Counted from the stretch's first letter, positions 35,232 through 46,261 are shown. The stretch is DNA of 64,000 nucleotides from Mesorhizobium sp. LHD-90 (GCF_030929505.1 NZ_JAVFVV010000008.1:1-64000), one strand, 5' to 3'. Translations and numbers: made by a program. The notes: generated by a model not told the origin, from the sequence alone.

Positions 35232-35906
35232 TCAGCCGTCCCGCGCGCTCGACTCGATCATGGCGGCAATCCTTTCGTATCCCTTGGAACGTGCGTGCTG
35301 GAGCGGGGTCACGCCGTCACGGTCCGGAATCTGCCTGGCTCCGGCGCCTAACAGCAGGCCCGCGATTTCCTGGTAGATGGGTCCGCCGTCACCAAGAATC
35401 ACCGTCTCCATCAGCGCTGTCCAGCCGAGCCTGTTGACGTGATCCACGTCAATGTCAGTCTCAAGCAGGATGCGAACCGTCTCGGGATGGCCGTGATGCG
35501 CCGCCGGGATGAGCGCCACGCCGCCATAGCGGTTGGTGTCCTTCAGATTGGCTTTGCCGGTCGCCAGGATATGGCGAAGTATCTCGTTGCAGCCTTCCGC
35601 ACCGGCGTAGAGGAATGGCGTATCGTGGATCGCATCCCTCGCATTGACGTCGGCGCCAGCTTGGATCAGCAGGCGCGCCACCTCGACGTGGTTGGCATGG
35701 GTGGCGAGCAGCAGAGGCGTGCGCCCGGCGGAATCGCGCATGTCGACCTCGGCGCCGGCCGCTAGCAAGCGCTTCACCTGGCCGACATCGCCGGCCGCCG
35801 CGGCTTCGTAAAGCAAGGATTCCTCTCCCCCTTCCGCCGGCGCCAGCGACGCCACCGACACCAGCGCCACCACAACCATGGTCACCACCCGTGTCAAGAT
35901 CATCAT
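35232..35906 (-). CDS. Exported ankyrin-repeat protein
   Basis: 224 residues from ATG 35906 (AGGAG six bases upstream). A hydrophobic N-terminus (MMILTRVVTMVVVALVSVASLAPA) is a signal peptide. Four to five ankyrin repeats follow: LYEAAAAGDVGQVKRLLAAGA, GRTPLLLATHANHVEVARLLIQ, a GCNEILRHILATGK unit, GGVALIPAAHHGHPETVRILLE, and a last one GVTPLQHARSKGYERIAAMI. A periplasmic protein-binding role is likely; the partner is unknown. Confidence 0.85.
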   Translation of the reverse strand: MMILTRVVTMVVVALVSVASLAPAEGGEESLLYEAAAAGDVGQVKRLLAAGAEVDMRDSAGRTPLLLATHANHVEVARLLIQAGADVNARDAIHDTPFLYAGAEGCNEILRHILATGKANLKDTNRYGGVALIPAAHHGHPETVRILLETDIDVDHVNRLGWTALMETVILGDGGPIYQEIAGLLLGAGARQIPDRDGVTPLQHARSKGYERIAAMIESSARDG

Positions 35907-36046
35907 TCGTTTGCTCCTGAGGTTCCCTTCCGTCGCTCCGGCCCTCATGGCGCCGCAGCGGCCAAGCTGTTCCAGCAGAATGCGACGCCAATAGGACTGG
36001 AACTGGCGAAGCGCGGACCGCAACGTCACTCACACGGCTCGGCAGT

Positions 36047-36565
36047 TCAAAAGGTCGTGCGCTCCGCATGTGCGCCTGTCGCCGGGACACCCCGATCCGC
36101 CCGCCATATCAAGAACGCAATGGCGCACACCGCGATGTCGAGCAGAAAGGTCCAGTAGCCGACCACGCTCAGAATCCAGTGACTGTAGTTTGCCGGAACG
36201 CGCACCAGTTCATGGGCTGTCATGCTGAACGGGGCGAACCAGCGAACTGGCCCCGGCACCGTATCCGTGACCAGATGCGAGGCGACGCCGAGATAGAAGC
36301 CGACGGCCGGCAGGAACCAGGCGCGCTTCAGCCGATAGATCGCCGGCAAGGTCACTACGGCTGCGGCCAGCCAGAAGGATGGCCAGTGGGTGAAATAATA
36401 GCGGTGATTGTAGCGACCAAAATCGATCAAATAGAAGCGGAGCATGTCGATGTCGGGCGCCACGCTGCCGGCAAGGGAGGCGGCGACAAGGCCGCCGACA
36501 GCGCCGAACCTGCGCCGCAGCGACGAGGCGATGATGTAGCCCAGCGGAAGATGACCGATCAGCAT
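36047..36565 (-). CDS. YdjM-like inner-membrane metal-dependent hydrolase
   Basis: 172 residues with four hydrophobic segments. The family metal-ligand pattern is visible: LIGHLPLGYIIAS, SVAPDIDML (Asp pair), HRYYFTHWPSFW and ASHLVTDTV. Relatives include the LexA-regulated YdjM of enterobacteria, but I see no LexA site here. Enzymatic activity is predicted, not shown. Confidence 0.8.
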   Translation of the reverse strand: MLIGHLPLGYIIASSLRRRFGAVGGLVAASLAGSVAPDIDMLRFYLIDFGRYNHRYYFTHWPSFWLAAAVVTLPAIYRLKRAWFLPAVGFYLGVASHLVTDTVPGPVRWFAPFSMTAHELVRVPANYSHWILSVVGYWTFLLDIAVCAIAFLIWRADRGVPATGAHAERTTF

Positions 36566-36701
36566 GATGTTCCCTTGCGATTGCGGCGCCGGCCGCGCCG
36601 CGCAAGGGATGCGATGCGATCTCGTCGTCCATCGGTCGAACCGGTGCAGTATCTTTGCAGCGATTGCGGCCTTGTGCAGGAGCCTGCATGCAGAAACGGC
36701 A

Positions 36702-36731
36702 AAACCGGCGAGCCTTTCGGCCCGCCGGTTT
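36702..36731 (-). terminator. Terminator after rplQ
   Basis: AAACCGGCG pairs with CGCCGGTTT (36702-36710 and 36723-36731), 28 bases after the rplQ stop; on the minus strand a TTTT tract follows. It ends the ribosomal superoperon. Confidence 0.75.
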
Positions 36732-36758
36732 AGAAAGGTTCAGCTATGCGAGACCGGC

Positions 36759-37187
36759 TTATGCGGCTTCGGCCTCGTCGGCAGCCTCGGCCTCGACGCG
36801 GGCGCGGTCGGCAGCGCCCTTGGCTGACGTGTCGCGGTCGACGAACTCGATCACCGCCAGCGGTGCGTTGTCGCCGTGACGGAAGCCCGCCTTCATGATG
36901 CGCAGGTAGCCGCCGTTGCGTTGCGCATAGCGCGGAGCGATCGTGTCGAACAGACGCTTCACGACATCTTCGTTACCGATCTGGGCGATCACCTGGCGGC
37001 GGGCATGCAGGTCGCCGCGCTTGCCGAGCGTTACCAGCTTCTCGACGATCGGACGCAGGTCCTTCGCCTTCGGCAGCGTGGTGACGATCTGCTCGTGCTC
37101 GATCAGAGACACGGCGAGGTTGGCGAACATCGACTTGCGGTGGCTTACGCTGCGGGCGAAGCGGCGGCCTTTGAAACCGTGGCGCAT
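36759..37187 (-). CDS. rplQ: 50S ribosomal protein L17
   Basis: 142 residues; last gene of the alpha operon after rpoA. The N-terminal [25 protein letters not shown] is the L17 signature. A lysine-poor, alanine/glutamate-rich tail ([17 protein letters not shown]) extends past the E. coli length, as commonly seen in alphaproteobacteria. L17 binds 23S rRNA near the exit tunnel. A terminator follows 28 bases downstream. Confidence 0.97.
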   Translation of the reverse strand: MRHGFKGRRFARSVSHRKSMFANLAVSLIEHEQIVTTLPKAKDLRPIVEKLVTLGKRGDLHARRQVIAQIGNEDVVKRLFDTIAPRYAQRNGGYLRIMKAGFRHGDNAPLAVIEFVDRDTSAKGAADRARVEAEAADEAEAA

Positions 37188-37291
37188 GGCTCTTTTCCTT
37201 CTTCAGTTGTTCAAGAGGCCACGGCCTCTGATGGTTTTCCGCATGACCGTCGGACCGGGCGGCTCACGCCGCCGGTCCTTGGAATTCATGC

Positions 37292-38302
37292 TCAATACTG
37301 GTCTTCGTAACGCTTGGCGAGATCTTCGATGTTCTCCGGCGGCCAGTCGGCCACCTCCATGCCGAGATGGAGACCCATCGCGGCCAGAACTTCCTTGATC
37401 TCGTTGAGCGACTTGCGGCCGAAGTTCGGCGTGCGCAGCATCTCGGCTTCCGTCTTCTGGATCAGGTCGCCGATATAGACGATGTTGTCGTTCTTCAGGC
37501 AGTTGGCCGAACGCACCGACAGTTCGAGCTCGTCGACCTTCTTGAGCAGCGCCGGGTTGAAGGCAAGCTCGGTGACCTGCTCTTCGGCCTGCGGCTTCTG
37601 CGGCTCGTCGAAGTTGACGAACAGGCCGAGCTGGTCCTGCAGGATGCGCGCCGCGAAAGCGACGGCGTCCTCGCCGGTGATCGAGCCGTTGGTCTCGATC
37701 GACATGGTCAGCTTGTCGTAGTCGAGCACCTGGCCCTCACGGGTGTTCTCGACCTTGTAGGAGACCTTCTTGACCGGAGAATAGAGCGAGTCGACAGGGA
37801 TGAGGCCGATCGGCGCATCCTCGGCGCGGTTGCGCTCGGCCGGAACATAGCCCTTGCCGGTATCGACGGTGAACTCCATGCGGATCTCCGCGCCCTCATC
37901 GAGGGTGCAGATCACGTGGTCGGGGTTCAGGATCTCGACATCGCCGACGGTCTGGATGTCCCCAGCCAGAACGGCGCCGGGGCCCTGCTTGCGCACGACC
38001 ATGCGCTTGGGTCCGTCGCCTTCCATCTTGATGGCGATTTCCTTGATGTTCAGCACGATATCGGTGACGTCCTCACGAACGCCCGCGATCGACGAAAACT
38101 CATGCAGCACGCCGTCGATCTGCACCGACGTCACCGCGGCGCCGCGCAGCGACGACAACAGCACGCGGCGCAGCGCGTTGCCGAGCGTCAGGCCGAAACC
38201 GCGCTCCAGCGGTTCGGCGACGAGATTCGTGAGGGTCTTGCCCTTCGACGAGAACTCGATCTTGTTCGGCTTGATCAGTTCTTGCCAGTTCTTCTGGATC
38301 AT
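37292..38302 (-). CDS. rpoA: RNA polymerase alpha subunit
   Basis: 336 residues from ATG 38302 ([16 protein letters not shown]). The N-terminal assembly domain (about 1-235) has [21 protein letters not shown]. After a linker comes the alpha-CTD (about 250-325), with [16 protein letters not shown] and [12 protein letters not shown], which contacts UP elements and activators. It lies 105 bases after rpsK. Confidence 0.98.
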   Translation of the reverse strand: MIQKNWQELIKPNKIEFSSKGKTLTNLVAEPLERGFGLTLGNALRRVLLSSLRGAAVTSVQIDGVLHEFSSIAGVREDVTDIVLNIKEIAIKMEGDGPKRMVVRKQGPGAVLAGDIQTVGDVEILNPDHVICTLDEGAEIRMEFTVDTGKGYVPAERNRAEDAPIGLIPVDSLYSPVKKVSYKVENTREGQVLDYDKLTMSIETNGSITGEDAVAFAARILQDQLGLFVNFDEPQKPQAEEQVTELAFNPALLKKVDELELSVRSANCLKNDNIVYIGDLIQKTEAEMLRTPNFGRKSLNEIKEVLAAMGLHLGMEVADWPPENIEDLAKRYEDQY

Positions 38303-38407
38303 ATTGCAGTCCTTCCAACACCCCGACACCATCCAATCGTGACGGCCGATCTGGAAAAAGCCGCGCGAGCGCCATCCGGCGCCTGCGCGGCGGCGAAACT
38401 CAAAAAA

Positions 38408-38797
38408 TCAGACGCGGCGCTTCTTGCGCGGCCGGCAGCCATTGTGCGGGATCGGCGTCACGTCACGGATCGAGGTGATCGTGAAACCGCCGGCCTGCAG
38501 GGCGCGCAGTGCCGATTCACGGCCTGAACCGGGGCCGCACACCTCGACCTCGAGGGTACGCATGCCATGTTCCTGCGCCTTCTTGGCGACGTCCTCGGCC
38601 GCCATCTGCGCGGCGAACGGGGTCGACTTGCGCGAACCCTTGAAGCCCTGGGCGCCAGCCGACGACCAGGCAATCGTGTTGCCCTGCGCGTCGGTGACGG
38701 TGATCATCGTGTTGTTGAAGGTAGAATTCACGTGGGCGACGCCCGACGAGATATTCTTGCGCTCGCGGCGGCGAACGCGTGTGGCTTCCTTGGCCAT
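38408..38797 (-). CDS. rpsK: 30S ribosomal protein S11
   Basis: 129 residues with [43 protein letters not shown] and the C-terminal [17 protein letters not shown]. It sits on the platform at the mRNA exit and helps shape the Shine-Dalgarno helix site. The gap to rpsM is 129 bases and contains a long inverted repeat. Confidence 0.98.
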   Translation of the reverse strand: MAKEATRVRRRERKNISSGVAHVNSTFNNTMITVTDAQGNTIAWSSAGAQGFKGSRKSTPFAAQMAAEDVAKKAQEHGMRTLEVEVCGPGSGRESALRALQAGGFTITSIRDVTPIPHNGCRPRKKRRV

Positions 38798-38851
38798 ATC
38801 AGTCCTTTCGTTCGATCTCGACGCCGCCGTAATGCCAGCGGCTACACCAGA

Positions 38852-38923
38852 AGCGAATAGGGAGTAGCGAATAGCGAGTAGGGAAAAGTCCCCTATTCGC
38901 TATTCGCTATTTCGCTACTCGCT
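38852..38923. repeat. Long imperfect inverted repeat between rpsM and rpsK
   Basis: The left arm (38852-38884) and right arm (38889-38923) are near reverse complements, about 33-35 bases with two small indels, around a four-base loop. Both arms are built from repeats of the unit (G)CGAATAG. The stretch is much richer in A/T than the surrounding ribosomal genes and would fold into a strong hairpin in the mRNA. Confidence 0.8.
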
Positions 38924-38926
38924 CAA

Positions 38927-39295
38927 TTACTTCTTCTTCCCGGCAATCGCCTTCGCCGGGCCCTTGCGGGTGCGGGCGTTGGTATGCGTGCGCTGGCCGC
39001 GGACCGGCAGCGAGCGGCGGTGACGCAGGCCGCGGTAGCAGCCCAGATCCATCAGCCGCTTGATGTTCATCGACACTTCGCGACGCAGGTCGCCCTCGAC
39101 CTGGTAGTCGCGGTCGATCGTCTCGCGGATCGCCAGGACCTCTGCGTCGGTCAACTGGCTGACACGGCGCTCGGCCGGGATGCCGACCTTGCCGACGATC
39201 TCCTGGGCGAACTTCTTGCCGATTCCGTGAATGTACTGCAGCGCGATCACCACGCGCTTGTTGGTCGGTATGTTGACGCCGGCTATACGGGCCAT
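38927..39295 (-). CDS. rpsM: 30S ribosomal protein S13
   Basis: 122 residues from ATG 39295 ([15 protein letters not shown]). The helix-two-turn-helix region ([14 protein letters not shown]) and the basic tail ([23 protein letters not shown]) that reaches toward the P site are present. It lies downstream of adk in alphaproteobacterial order; no rpmJ or infA occurs in the 178-base gap. Confidence 0.97.
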   Translation of the reverse strand: MARIAGVNIPTNKRVVIALQYIHGIGKKFAQEIVGKVGIPAERRVSQLTDAEVLAIRETIDRDYQVEGDLRREVSMNIKRLMDLGCYRGLRHRRSLPVRGQRTHTNARTRKGPAKAIAGKKK

Positions 39296-39473
39296 CTTTC
39301 TCGCTCCATGTGGGCCGGCAAGCCGGCGCTTCGATTGACCCGCGTCCGGTGGAGGCCGGCCCTTGCAGGTGTTCCATTCAAGCAGCAAAAGGGTCCGGAA
39401 AGGACCCGCATGCCTCGTTCCTTAAAGGGAGACGGCGGGCCATAGTCCAAAACCGATTGTTAGTCAAGAGCAG

Positions 39474-40070
39474 TCAGGCGTTTTCGGCGACCTTGCCGAG
39501 AATACCTTCGATTGCCTCGGTGACCTTGTCCATGTCGGCCATGCCGTCCACGGTCTTCAACAACCCCTTGGCATAATAGTAGCCGACCAGCGGAGCCGTC
39601 TTCTTGTAATATTCGCGCAGACGCTCTGGTACGACGGCCGGGTCGTCGTCCTTGCGGACAGACTGTTCGGCCGCCTTGGCCTGGTCGGCGCGCTTTGCGA
39701 TACGGCTGACCAATTCCTTGTCGTCGACGACGAACTCGATCACCGCATCGAGACGAAGCTTGCGTTCGGCGAGCATCGCCTGCACCGCATCGGCCTGCGG
39801 CAGTGTTCGCGGATAGCCGTCGAGGATGAAGCCGTTTCTGCAGTCGTCCTGGTCGATGCGCGCCGCAACGATCGCATTGACGATATCGTCGGAGACGAGT
39901 TGACCGGCATCCATGACGGCACGGGCACGTCGACCGACCTCGGTATCGGAATCCTTCGCCGCCCGAAGCATGTCGCCGGTAGACAGTTGCGGGATGCCGT
40001 ATTTGTCGACCAGCCGCTGCGCCTGGGTGCCCTTCCCCGCTCCCGGTGGACCAAGCAGAATCAGCCTCAT
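39474..40070 (-). CDS. adk: Adenylate kinase
   Basis: 198 residues. P-loop [12 protein letters not shown] at residues 7-18, NMP-binding [10 protein letters not shown], and [15 protein letters not shown]. It converts ATP plus AMP to two ADP. The LID region lacks zinc-binding cysteines and is short, as in alphaproteobacterial enzymes. Its start overlaps the secY stop by four bases. Confidence 0.97.
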   Translation of the reverse strand: MRLILLGPPGAGKGTQAQRLVDKYGIPQLSTGDMLRAAKDSDTEVGRRARAVMDAGQLVSDDIVNAIVAARIDQDDCRNGFILDGYPRTLPQADAVQAMLAERKLRLDAVIEFVVDDKELVSRIAKRADQAKAAEQSVRKDDDPAVVPERLREYYKKTAPLVGYYYAKGLLKTVDGMADMDKVTEAIEGILGKVAENA

Positions 40071-41407
40071 CTTCCCCTCTTCCCCCCGCGGAGCTTCGAC
40101 TTCTTGATGAGCCCCTCATACTGATGGGCGATAAGGTGGCCCTGGATCTGGGCGACGGTATCGAGGGTAACACTGACGACGATCAAAAGCGAAGTGCCAC
40201 CAAGGTAGAACGGCACGCCCGTGGCCGAGATCAGGAATTCCGGAATCAGGCAGATCAGCACGAGATAGATCGCCCCAACCACGGTGATGCGGGTCAGCAC
40301 GTAGTCGATGTACTCGGCGGTGCGTTCGCCGGGACGATAGCCGGGAATGAAGCCGGAATGCTTCTTCAACTGGTCGGCCGTGTCTTTGGGGTTGAAGACG
40401 ATCGCCGTGTAGAAGAAGGCGAAGAACGCAATCATCGCGGCATAGAGAAACATGTAGAGAGGCTGGCCGTGGCCCAGCGTCGCCAGCACCGTGCTTGCCC
40501 AGCCGGGCAGGTTCTGCGTGTTGGAGAAGCCCGCCACCGTCGCCGGCAGCAGCAGCAGCGACGAGGCGAAGATCGGCGGAATGACGCCAGCGGTATTCAG
40601 CTTAAGCGGCAGGTGCGAGGTGTCGCCCTGGAACATGCGGTTGCCGACCTGGCGCTTCGGATACTGGATCAGCAGGCGGCGCTGGGCGCGCTCGAAGAAC
40701 ACGATGACGGCGATGACGACCAGCGCCAGCACGATGATGGCCAGGATCAAGCCGGTCGACAGCGCGCCGGTGCGACCGAGTTCCAGCGTCTGGCCCAGGG
40801 CATGCGGCATGCCCGCGACGATGCCGGCGAAGATGATGAGCGAGATGCCGTTGCCGATGCCGCGCGCGGTGATCTGCTCGCCGAGCCACATCAGGAACAT
40901 GGTGCCGCCAGTCAGCGTGATGACCGCGGACAGGCGGAAGAACCAGCCGGGATCGCTGACGATGTTAGTGCCGCCTTCAAGCCCAACGGAAATGCCATAG
41001 GCCTGGACGACGGCAAGCAGCACGGTGCCGTAGCGGGTGTACTGGTTGATGATCTTGCGGCCCTGCTCGCCCTCCTTCTTCAGCGCCTCGAGCGAGGGCA
41101 CCACAGAAGTCATCAACTGCATGATGATGGAGGCGGAGATGTAGGGCATGATGCCGAGCGCGAAGATCGCCATGCGCTCGACCGCGCCGCCGGAGAAGGC
41201 GTTGAAGACGCCCAACACCCCGCTGCTCTGGTTCTGGAATGCCTGGGCGAACGCGTCCGGATTGATGCCGGGAAGCGGGATGTAAGTGCCGAGCCGATAC
41301 ACCAGAAGCGCACCCAGCGTGAACCAGATGCGCTTCTTCAGATCCTCGGCCTTGGCAAAGGCCGCAAAATTCAGATTGGAGGCAAGTTGCTCGGCAGCCG
41401 ATGCCAT
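40067..41407 (-). CDS. secY: Protein translocase subunit SecY
   Basis: 446 residues, ten membrane helices. Signatures include [23 protein letters not shown], the helix-2 [26 protein letters not shown], and [15 protein letters not shown]. It forms the SecYEG channel. It lies 130 bases after rplO and overlaps adk. The N-terminal extension before RIWFTLG is typical of the group. Confidence 0.98.
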   Translation of the reverse strand: MASAAEQLASNLNFAAFAKAEDLKKRIWFTLGALLVYRLGTYIPLPGINPDAFAQAFQNQSSGVLGVFNAFSGGAVERMAIFALGIMPYISASIIMQLMTSVVPSLEALKKEGEQGRKIINQYTRYGTVLLAVVQAYGISVGLEGGTNIVSDPGWFFRLSAVITLTGGTMFLMWLGEQITARGIGNGISLIIFAGIVAGMPHALGQTLELGRTGALSTGLILAIIVLALVVIAVIVFFERAQRRLLIQYPKRQVGNRMFQGDTSHLPLKLNTAGVIPPIFASSLLLLPATVAGFSNTQNLPGWASTVLATLGHGQPLYMFLYAAMIAFFAFFYTAIVFNPKDTADQLKKHSGFIPGYRPGERTAEYIDYVLTRITVVGAIYLVLICLIPEFLISATGVPFYLGGTSLLIVVSVTLDTVAQIQGHLIAHQYEGLIKKSKLRGGKRGR

Positions 41408-41537
41408 TGGGAAGTCTCCGCTTCGTCACGCTGAGATGGCCGCAGCGGCGGCACGAGTCGACGAAGCCACGAGATAGGCTCCGAGCCTCGAAGATGCAAG
41501 CGGCGGAGCTATGCCTGCCGCCGCCTGCGACGAAGGA

Positions 41538-42035
41538 TCACTTGGCCTTCTTGACCATCTTCTTGACCGGTTCGACCGGCTCGGGAAACTTCACCGAGCC
41601 GCCGGCCTTCTCGATCTTCTCGACCGCCGCCTTGGAGGCGCCGGCGATGTCGAAGGACAGCTTGGCCTTGAGTTCGCCTTCAGACAGGACGCGCACGCCA
41701 TCGAGCGGGCGGCGGATCACGCCGGCCTTGATCAGCGCTTCGGCAGTCACCGTCTCCTTGGCGTCGAGCTTGCCGGCATCGACCGCGGTCTGGATGCGGG
41801 CCAGCGAAACGGCATTGTAGCTCTTGGTGAAGGGGTTCTTGAAGCCGCGCTTCGGCAGGCGCCGATAGAGCGGCATCTGACCGCCCTCGAAGCCGTTGAT
41901 GGCGACGCCCGAACGCGCCTTCTGGCCCTTGACGCCACGTCCCGCGGTCTTGCCCGAGCCAGAGCCGATGCCGCGACCGAGACGCTTGCGCGAGTGGGTC
42001 GCGCCTTCGTTGTCGCTCAGTTCGTTGAGTTTCAT
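41538..42035 (-). CDS. rplO: 50S ribosomal protein L15
   Basis: 165 residues with the glycine-rich N-terminus [25 protein letters not shown] and [21 protein letters not shown]15 threads into 23S rRNA late in assembly. The C-terminus carries a lysine-rich extension ([13 protein letters not shown]). It lies 21 bases after rpmD. Confidence 0.97.
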   Translation of the reverse strand: MKLNELSDNEGATHSRKRLGRGIGSGSGKTAGRGVKGQKARSGVAINGFEGGQMPLYRRLPKRGFKNPFTKSYNAVSLARIQTAVDAGKLDAKETVTAEALIKAGVIRRPLDGVRVLSEGELKAKLSFDIAGASKAAVEKIEKAGGSVKFPEPVEPVKKMVKKAK

Positions 42036-42056
42036 CGTCTTTCTCCTGCGCGCCGG

Positions 42057-42254
42057 TTACTTCTCGTCGACGACGCGGACGAGATGCTGCACAGCCGCGA
42101 TCATGCCGCGTACCGACGGAGTGTCTTCCAGCGTGCGCTGCTTGTGCATCTTGTTGAGGCCGAGGCCGACAAGCGTCGCGCGCTGCTCCTTCGGGCGGCG
42201 GATCGGGCTACCGATCTGCTCGACCGTGATGGTCTTGGTGGCTTTCTTCGCCAT
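42057..42254 (-). CDS. rpmD: 50S ribosomal protein L30
   Basis: 65 residues. [28 protein letters not shown] region fits L30; short basic protein of the 23S surface. Standard position between rpsE and rplO. A 7-residue N-terminal extension (MAKKATK) precedes the domain. Confidence 0.96.
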   Translation of the reverse strand: MAKKATKTITVEQIGSPIRRPKEQRATLVGLGLNKMHKQRTLEDTPSVRGMIAAVQHLVRVVDEK

Positions 42255-42277
42255 GATCGAACTCCTTGCGCCCGCGA

Positions 42278-42844
42278 CTATTCTTCCGCGGCGACCGCGT
42301 TGCCGCGGCGAGCCTGGAGCGTCGAATACTTGATGCCGCGCTGGGCCGCCACATCCTTCGGATGCAACTGGCTCTTCAGGGCGTCGAAGGTGGCGCGAAC
42401 CATGTTGTACGGATTCGAGGAACCCATCGACTTGGCAACAACGTCATGCATGCCGAGCGTCTCGAACACGGCGCGCATCGGACCGCCGGCGATGATGCCA
42501 GTACCTGGCTTGGCGGCGCGCAGCAGCACCTTGCCAGCGCCCCAACGGCCCTCGACGTCGTGGTGCAGCGTGCGGCCGGAGCGCAGCGGCACGAAGATCA
42601 GGTCGCGCTTGGCGCTCTCTGTCGCCTTGCGGATCGCCTCCGGCACTTCACGCGCCTTGCCGTGGCCGAAGCCGACTCGACCCTTCTGGTCGCCGACGAC
42701 GACGAGAGCAGCAAAGCCGAAGCGACGGCCGCCCTTCACCACCTTGGCGACACGATTGATGTGGACGAGCTTGTCGACGAACTCGCTGTCGCGTTCTTCG
42801 CGCTCGCGGTCGCGGCCGCGACCTTCCCTACGTTCCTGTGCCAT
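42278..42844 (-). CDS. rpsE: 30S ribosomal protein S5
   Basis: 188 residues. The double-stranded RNA-binding-like half ([39 protein letters not shown]) and [15 protein letters not shown] are intact. S5 affects translational accuracy. The N-terminus is a basic/acidic tail ([15 protein letters not shown]) beyond the E. coli form. It lies 74 bases after rplR. Confidence 0.97.
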   Translation of the reverse strand: MAQERREGRGRDREREERDSEFVDKLVHINRVAKVVKGGRRFGFAALVVVGDQKGRVGFGHGKAREVPEAIRKATESAKRDLIFVPLRSGRTLHHDVEGRWGAGKVLLRAAKPGTGIIAGGPMRAVFETLGMHDVVAKSMGSSNPYNMVRATFDALKSQLHPKDVAAQRGIKYSTLQARRGNAVAAEE

Positions 42845-42918
42845 ATCCTGTCCTTGTTCTTTTCCGGAAGCACGGGTTGCTGATTTGCGCGCGGCCTATG
42901 CCGCTGCGCGGCGAAATC

Positions 42919-43278
42919 CTAGAAGCTCAGGCCACCTTCGCGAGCGGCCTCGGCCAACGCCTTGATGCGGCCGTGATAGATGTAGGCGCCGCGGTCGAAG
43001 ACGACTTCCTTGACGCCAGCCTTGGTCGCGCGCTCGGCGATCAGCTTGCCGACAGCAGCAGCGGCGGCGCTGTCGGCGCCGGTCTTCAGGCTGCCCTTGA
43101 GGTCCTTCTCGAGCGTCGAGGCGGCGGCCAGGGTCCGGCCCTTCACGTCGTCGATGATCTGCACATAGATGTTCTTCGACGTGCGGTGAACCGACAGACG
43201 CGGCCGGTCGCCCGCGACCTTCCTGATCTGACGGCGGATGCGCGCGGCGCGCTTCTGCAATGCTGCCTTTTCGGCCAT
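42919..43278 (-). CDS. rplR: 50S ribosomal protein L18
   Basis: 119 residues. It has [20 protein letters not shown] and [24 protein letters not shown], typical of L18, which binds 5S rRNA together with L5 and L25. It is 98 bases after rplF. Confidence 0.97.
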   Translation of the reverse strand: MAEKAALQKRAARIRRQIRKVAGDRPRLSVHRTSKNIYVQIIDDVKGRTLAAASTLEKDLKGSLKTGADSAAAAAVGKLIAERATKAGVKEVVFDRGAYIYHGRIKALAEAAREGGLSF

Positions 43279-43376
43279 TTTCCTGTTCCTTGCCTTGTAA
43301 AACGGCGGCGGCCCGGTCCGAAAACCTTGCGGTCAGAAATCCCTGCCCGCGACCGCCTTCCGTGGCGTTGTACGAC

Positions 43377-43910
43377 TTACTTCTTCTTGCCTTCCTTGCG
43401 GACAATCCGCTCCTCGGCATACTTCACGCCCTTGCCCTTGTAGGGCTCGGGGCCGCGATACTTGCGGATCTCGGCGGCGACCTGGCCAACCGCCTGCTTG
43501 TCGATGCCGGAGACCACGATCTCGGTCGGCTTCGGCACGACAATCGTGATGCCCTGCGGCGTCTGATAGACCACATCGTGGCTGAAGCCGAGCGCCAGTT
43601 GCAGGTTTTTGCCCTGCATCGCGGCGCGGTAGCCGACGCCGTTGATCTCGAGCTTCCGCTCGAAGCCCTTGGTCACGCCTTCAAGAATGTTCACGATCTG
43701 CGTGCGCGACATGCCCCACTTGGAGCGCGCCGTCTTGGTCTGGTCGCGCGGCTCGACAGCGATCTCGCCGTTGTCCAACTTGACCAGCACGTCGTCGTTG
43801 ACGACGAACTTCAGCTCGCCCTTCGGGCCCTTGGCCGACACGGTCTGACCGTCGACCGAAGCGGTCACGCCAGCCGGCACCTTGACGGGTTTCTTGCCAA
43901 TACGAGACAT
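43377..43910 (-). CDS. rplF: 50S ribosomal protein L6
   Basis: 177 residues, two L6 repeats. [15 protein letters not shown] starts the protein and the C-terminal signature [21 protein letters not shown] closes it. L6 lies near the sarcin-ricin loop and factor-binding site. It is 37 bases after rpsH. Confidence 0.98.
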   Translation of the reverse strand: MSRIGKKPVKVPAGVTASVDGQTVSAKGPKGELKFVVNDDVLVKLDNGEIAVEPRDQTKTARSKWGMSRTQIVNILEGVTKGFERKLEINGVGYRAAMQGKNLQLALGFSHDVVYQTPQGITIVVPKPTEIVVSGIDKQAVGQVAAEIRKYRGPEPYKGKGVKYAEERIVRKEGKKK

Positions 43911-43947
43911 TTTTCTGTCCTCGTCCTTCCTGTTTCAGCCGGTGCGC

Positions 43948-44346
43948 TTAGAACACCTGGCAGAGAATTTCTCCGCCGACGTTCTGTTCGCGCGCCTCGT
44001 GGTCGGCCATCACACCTTTCGGCGTCGAGAGGATCGAAATGCCGAGGCCATTGGCGACCGAGGGGATCGACTTTACCGACACATAGACGCGGCGGCCGGG
44101 CTTGGAGACGCGGGCGATCTCGCGGACCACCGGAACGCCGTCGAAATACTTCAGCTCGATTTCGATCTCGGACTTGCCGTTATCGAAGTCGGTCTGGCTG
44201 AAGTCGCGGATGTAGCCCTCGGCCTTCAGGACCTCGAGCACGCGGCTGCGCAGACGCGAGGCCGGCGTCGAGACCTTGGACTTCTTGCGGCCATAGGCGT
44301 TGCGGATGCGGGTCAGCATATCGCCGAGAGGATCGTTCAGTGACAT
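43948..44346 (-). CDS. rpsH: 30S ribosomal protein S8
   Basis: 132 residues. [18 protein letters not shown] at the N-terminus and [20 protein letters not shown] near the C-terminus are S8 signatures. S8 binds the central domain of 16S rRNA and, in E. coli, represses the spc operon; I cannot tell from this sequence whether that control exists here. 12 bases separate it from rpsN. Confidence 0.98.
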   Translation of the reverse strand: MSLNDPLGDMLTRIRNAYGRKKSKVSTPASRLRSRVLEVLKAEGYIRDFSQTDFDNGKSEIEIELKYFDGVPVVREIARVSKPGRRVYVSVKSIPSVANGLGISILSTPKGVMADHEAREQNVGGEILCQVF

Positions 44347-44358
44347 GTCATGTCCTCC

Positions 44359-44664
44359 TTACCAGCTCGACTTGACCAGACCCGGCACTGCGCCGAGCGA
44401 GCCCAGTTCGCGCAGCGCGATACGCGACATCTTCAGCTTGCGATAGTAGGCGCGCGGACGGCCGGTCACCTCGCAGCGGTTGCGGATGCGCACTTTCGCG
44501 GAGTTGCGCGGCATGGCGGCGAGTTTCAACTGCGCACGGAAGCGCTCCTCCAGAGGAAGCCCCTGGTTCATGATGATCGCCTTAAGCGCCTTGCGCTTGG
44601 CCGCCTTGGCGGCGACGAGCTTGCGACGGCGCTCGTTCTTCTCGACTGAGCTGGTCTTTGCCAT
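44359..44664 (-). CDS. rpsN: 30S ribosomal protein S14
   Basis: 101 residues, the long zinc-free form: the C-terminal [21 protein letters not shown] region has one cysteine, not a CxxC pair. It helps build the head of the small subunit. It lies between rplE and rpsH as usual. Confidence 0.98.
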   Translation of the reverse strand: MAKTSSVEKNERRRKLVAAKAAKRKALKAIIMNQGLPLEERFRAQLKLAAMPRNSAKVRIRNRCEVTGRPRAYYRKLKMSRIALRELGSLGAVPGLVKSSW

Positions 44665-44691
44665 TTCAGATTTTTCCTTTGCTCGCTGCCG

Positions 44692-45249
44692 TTACTGCCG
44701 GAACGGGAAGTTGAAGCCCTTGAGCAGCGCCCTGGCTTCGTCGTCCGTCTTGGCGGTCGTACAAACGATGATGTCCATTCCCCAGATCTGGTCGACCTTG
44801 TCATAGTTGATCTCGGGGAACACGATGTGCTCCTTGATGCCCATCGCATAGTTGCCGCGCCCGTCGAAGCTCTTCGGGTTCAGCCCGCGGAAGTCGCGGA
44901 CGCGCGGCAACGCGATGTTCACCAGGCGGTCAAGGAACTCGTACATGCGTTCCTTGCGCAGGGTGACCTTCGCGCCGATCGGCATGTTCTCGCGAACCTT
45001 GAACTGGGCGACCGACTTGCGCGCATGGGTGACGACCGGCTTCTGGCCGGCGATCAGCGCCAGGTCAGCGGCGGCGACCGTGGGCTTCTTGGAATCGCCC
45101 GTGGCTTCGCCTACGCCCATGTTCAGCACGATCTTGTCGAGACGCGGAATCTCCATCTCGTTGTCGTACTTGAACTGCTCGAGCAGCGCCTTGCGGATGG
45201 TCTCTTCGTAGACCTTCTTAAGGCGGGGCTGGATTGCTGCCTTAGCCAT
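44692..45249 (-). CDS. rplE: 50S ribosomal protein L5
   Basis: 185 residues. [16 protein letters not shown] and the loop [29 protein letters not shown] are L5 signatures. L5 links 5S rRNA to the P-site tRNA region. Its ATG overlaps the rplX end by eight bases, so translation is coupled. Confidence 0.98.
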   Translation of the reverse strand: MAKAAIQPRLKKVYEETIRKALLEQFKYDNEMEIPRLDKIVLNMGVGEATGDSKKPTVAAADLALIAGQKPVVTHARKSVAQFKVRENMPIGAKVTLRKERMYEFLDRLVNIALPRVRDFRGLNPKSFDGRGNYAMGIKEHIVFPEINYDKVDQIWGMDIIVCTTAKTDDEARALLKGFNFPFRQ

Positions 45250-45556
45250 TGATCACTTCTCCCGAGCGCTTCGCGACGCGCACCTTCTTGCCGTCGGCCT
45301 GGACCTGGAAGCCGACGCGGGTCGGCTTGCCGTCCTTGGGATCGGCCAACGCGATGTTGGACAGATGGATGGGGGCTTCCTTGCGGATCAGCCCGCCCTC
45401 CTGCGCCTGCGACTGCCGCTGGTGGCGCACGATGATGTTGATGCCGCGCACGATCGCCGTGTCTTCCTTCGGCTGAACCGACAGCACCTCGCCGGAGCGG
45501 CCCTTGTCCTTGCCGGTGAGCACGACGACCTTGTCGCCCTTGCGGATCTTCTGCAT
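45242..45556 (-). CDS. rplX: 50S ribosomal protein L24
   Basis: 104 residues with a KOW motif ([22 protein letters not shown]) at residues 3-24. L24 starts assembly of the large subunit. It lies 12 bases after rplN and overlaps rplE. Confidence 0.97.
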   Translation of the reverse strand: MQKIRKGDKVVVLTGKDKGRSGEVLSVQPKEDTAIVRGINIIVRHQRQSQAQEGGLIRKEAPIHLSNIALADPKDGKPTRVGFQVQADGKKVRVAKRSGEVING

Positions 45557-45568
45557 TTTTCCGGCTCC

Positions 45569-45937
45569 TTACAGAACTTCAGGCGCGAGCGAGATGATCT
45601 TCATGTGGTTCTTGGCGCGAAGCTCGCGCGGAACCGGCCCGAAGATACGGGTGCCGATCGGCTCTTTCTTGTTGTCGACCAGAACCGCAGCGTTCTTGTC
45701 GAAACGGATCACGCTGCCATCCGGACGGCGGATGTCCTTGGCGGTGCGCACCACGACCGCCTTCATCACGTCGCCCTTCTTCACGCGGCCGCGCGGAATG
45801 GCTTCCTTGATCGACACGACGATGATGTCGCCGACCGAGGCATACTTCCGCTTCGAACCGCCCAGCACCTTGATGCACATGACACGACGGGCGCCGGAAT
45901 TGTCCGCCACGTCGAGGTTTGTTTGCATCTGAATCAT
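45569..45937 (-). CDS. rplN: 50S ribosomal protein L14
   Basis: 122 residues. Signatures are [25 protein letters not shown] at the start and [25 protein letters not shown] at the end. L14 binds helix 95 region and forms an intersubunit contact. First gene after rpsQ in the spc operon. Confidence 0.98.
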   Translation of the reverse strand: MIQMQTNLDVADNSGARRVMCIKVLGGSKRKYASVGDIIVVSIKEAIPRGRVKKGDVMKAVVVRTAKDIRRPDGSVIRFDKNAAVLVDNKKEPIGTRIFGPVPRELRAKNHMKIISLAPEVL

Positions 45938-46004
45938 GACTGGCCGCCTTCTTCATGTCTGGGGATGAGCGAAGCGCCCTCCCCGGCTTGTCCAAAATTC
46001 GTTG

Positions 46005-46250
46005 TTATTGCGAGGCCTGCGCCTCGGTCACCACGACCCAGCGCTTGTCCTTGGAGATCGGCTTCGACTCCTGGATGAAGACCGTGTCGCCGACCTTGTG
46101 GGTGTTGTTCTCGTCGTGCGCCTTGTACTTCTTCGTCATACGCACGGTCTTTTTCATCACCGGGTGGGTGAAGCGGCGCTCGACCTTGACCACCACGGTC
46201 TTCTCGTTCTTGTCGCTGACGACGACGCCCTGCAGGATGCGCTTCGGCAT
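46005..46250 (-). CDS. rpsQ: 30S ribosomal protein S17
   Basis: 81 residues. [21 protein letters not shown] and [22 protein letters not shown] match S17, an OB-fold protein of the 16S 5' domain. It lies 11 bases after rpmC. Confidence 0.97.
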   Translation of the reverse strand: MPKRILQGVVVSDKNEKTVVVKVERRFTHPVMKKTVRMTKKYKAHDENNTHKVGDTVFIQESKPISKDKRWVVVTEAQASQ

Positions 46251-46261
46251 TTTTCTCGTCC

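Noticed and set aside
41464-42965. Long plus-strand frames over the spc ribosomal genes
   Set aside because: Each lies opposite an intact ribosomal gene and has no family match.
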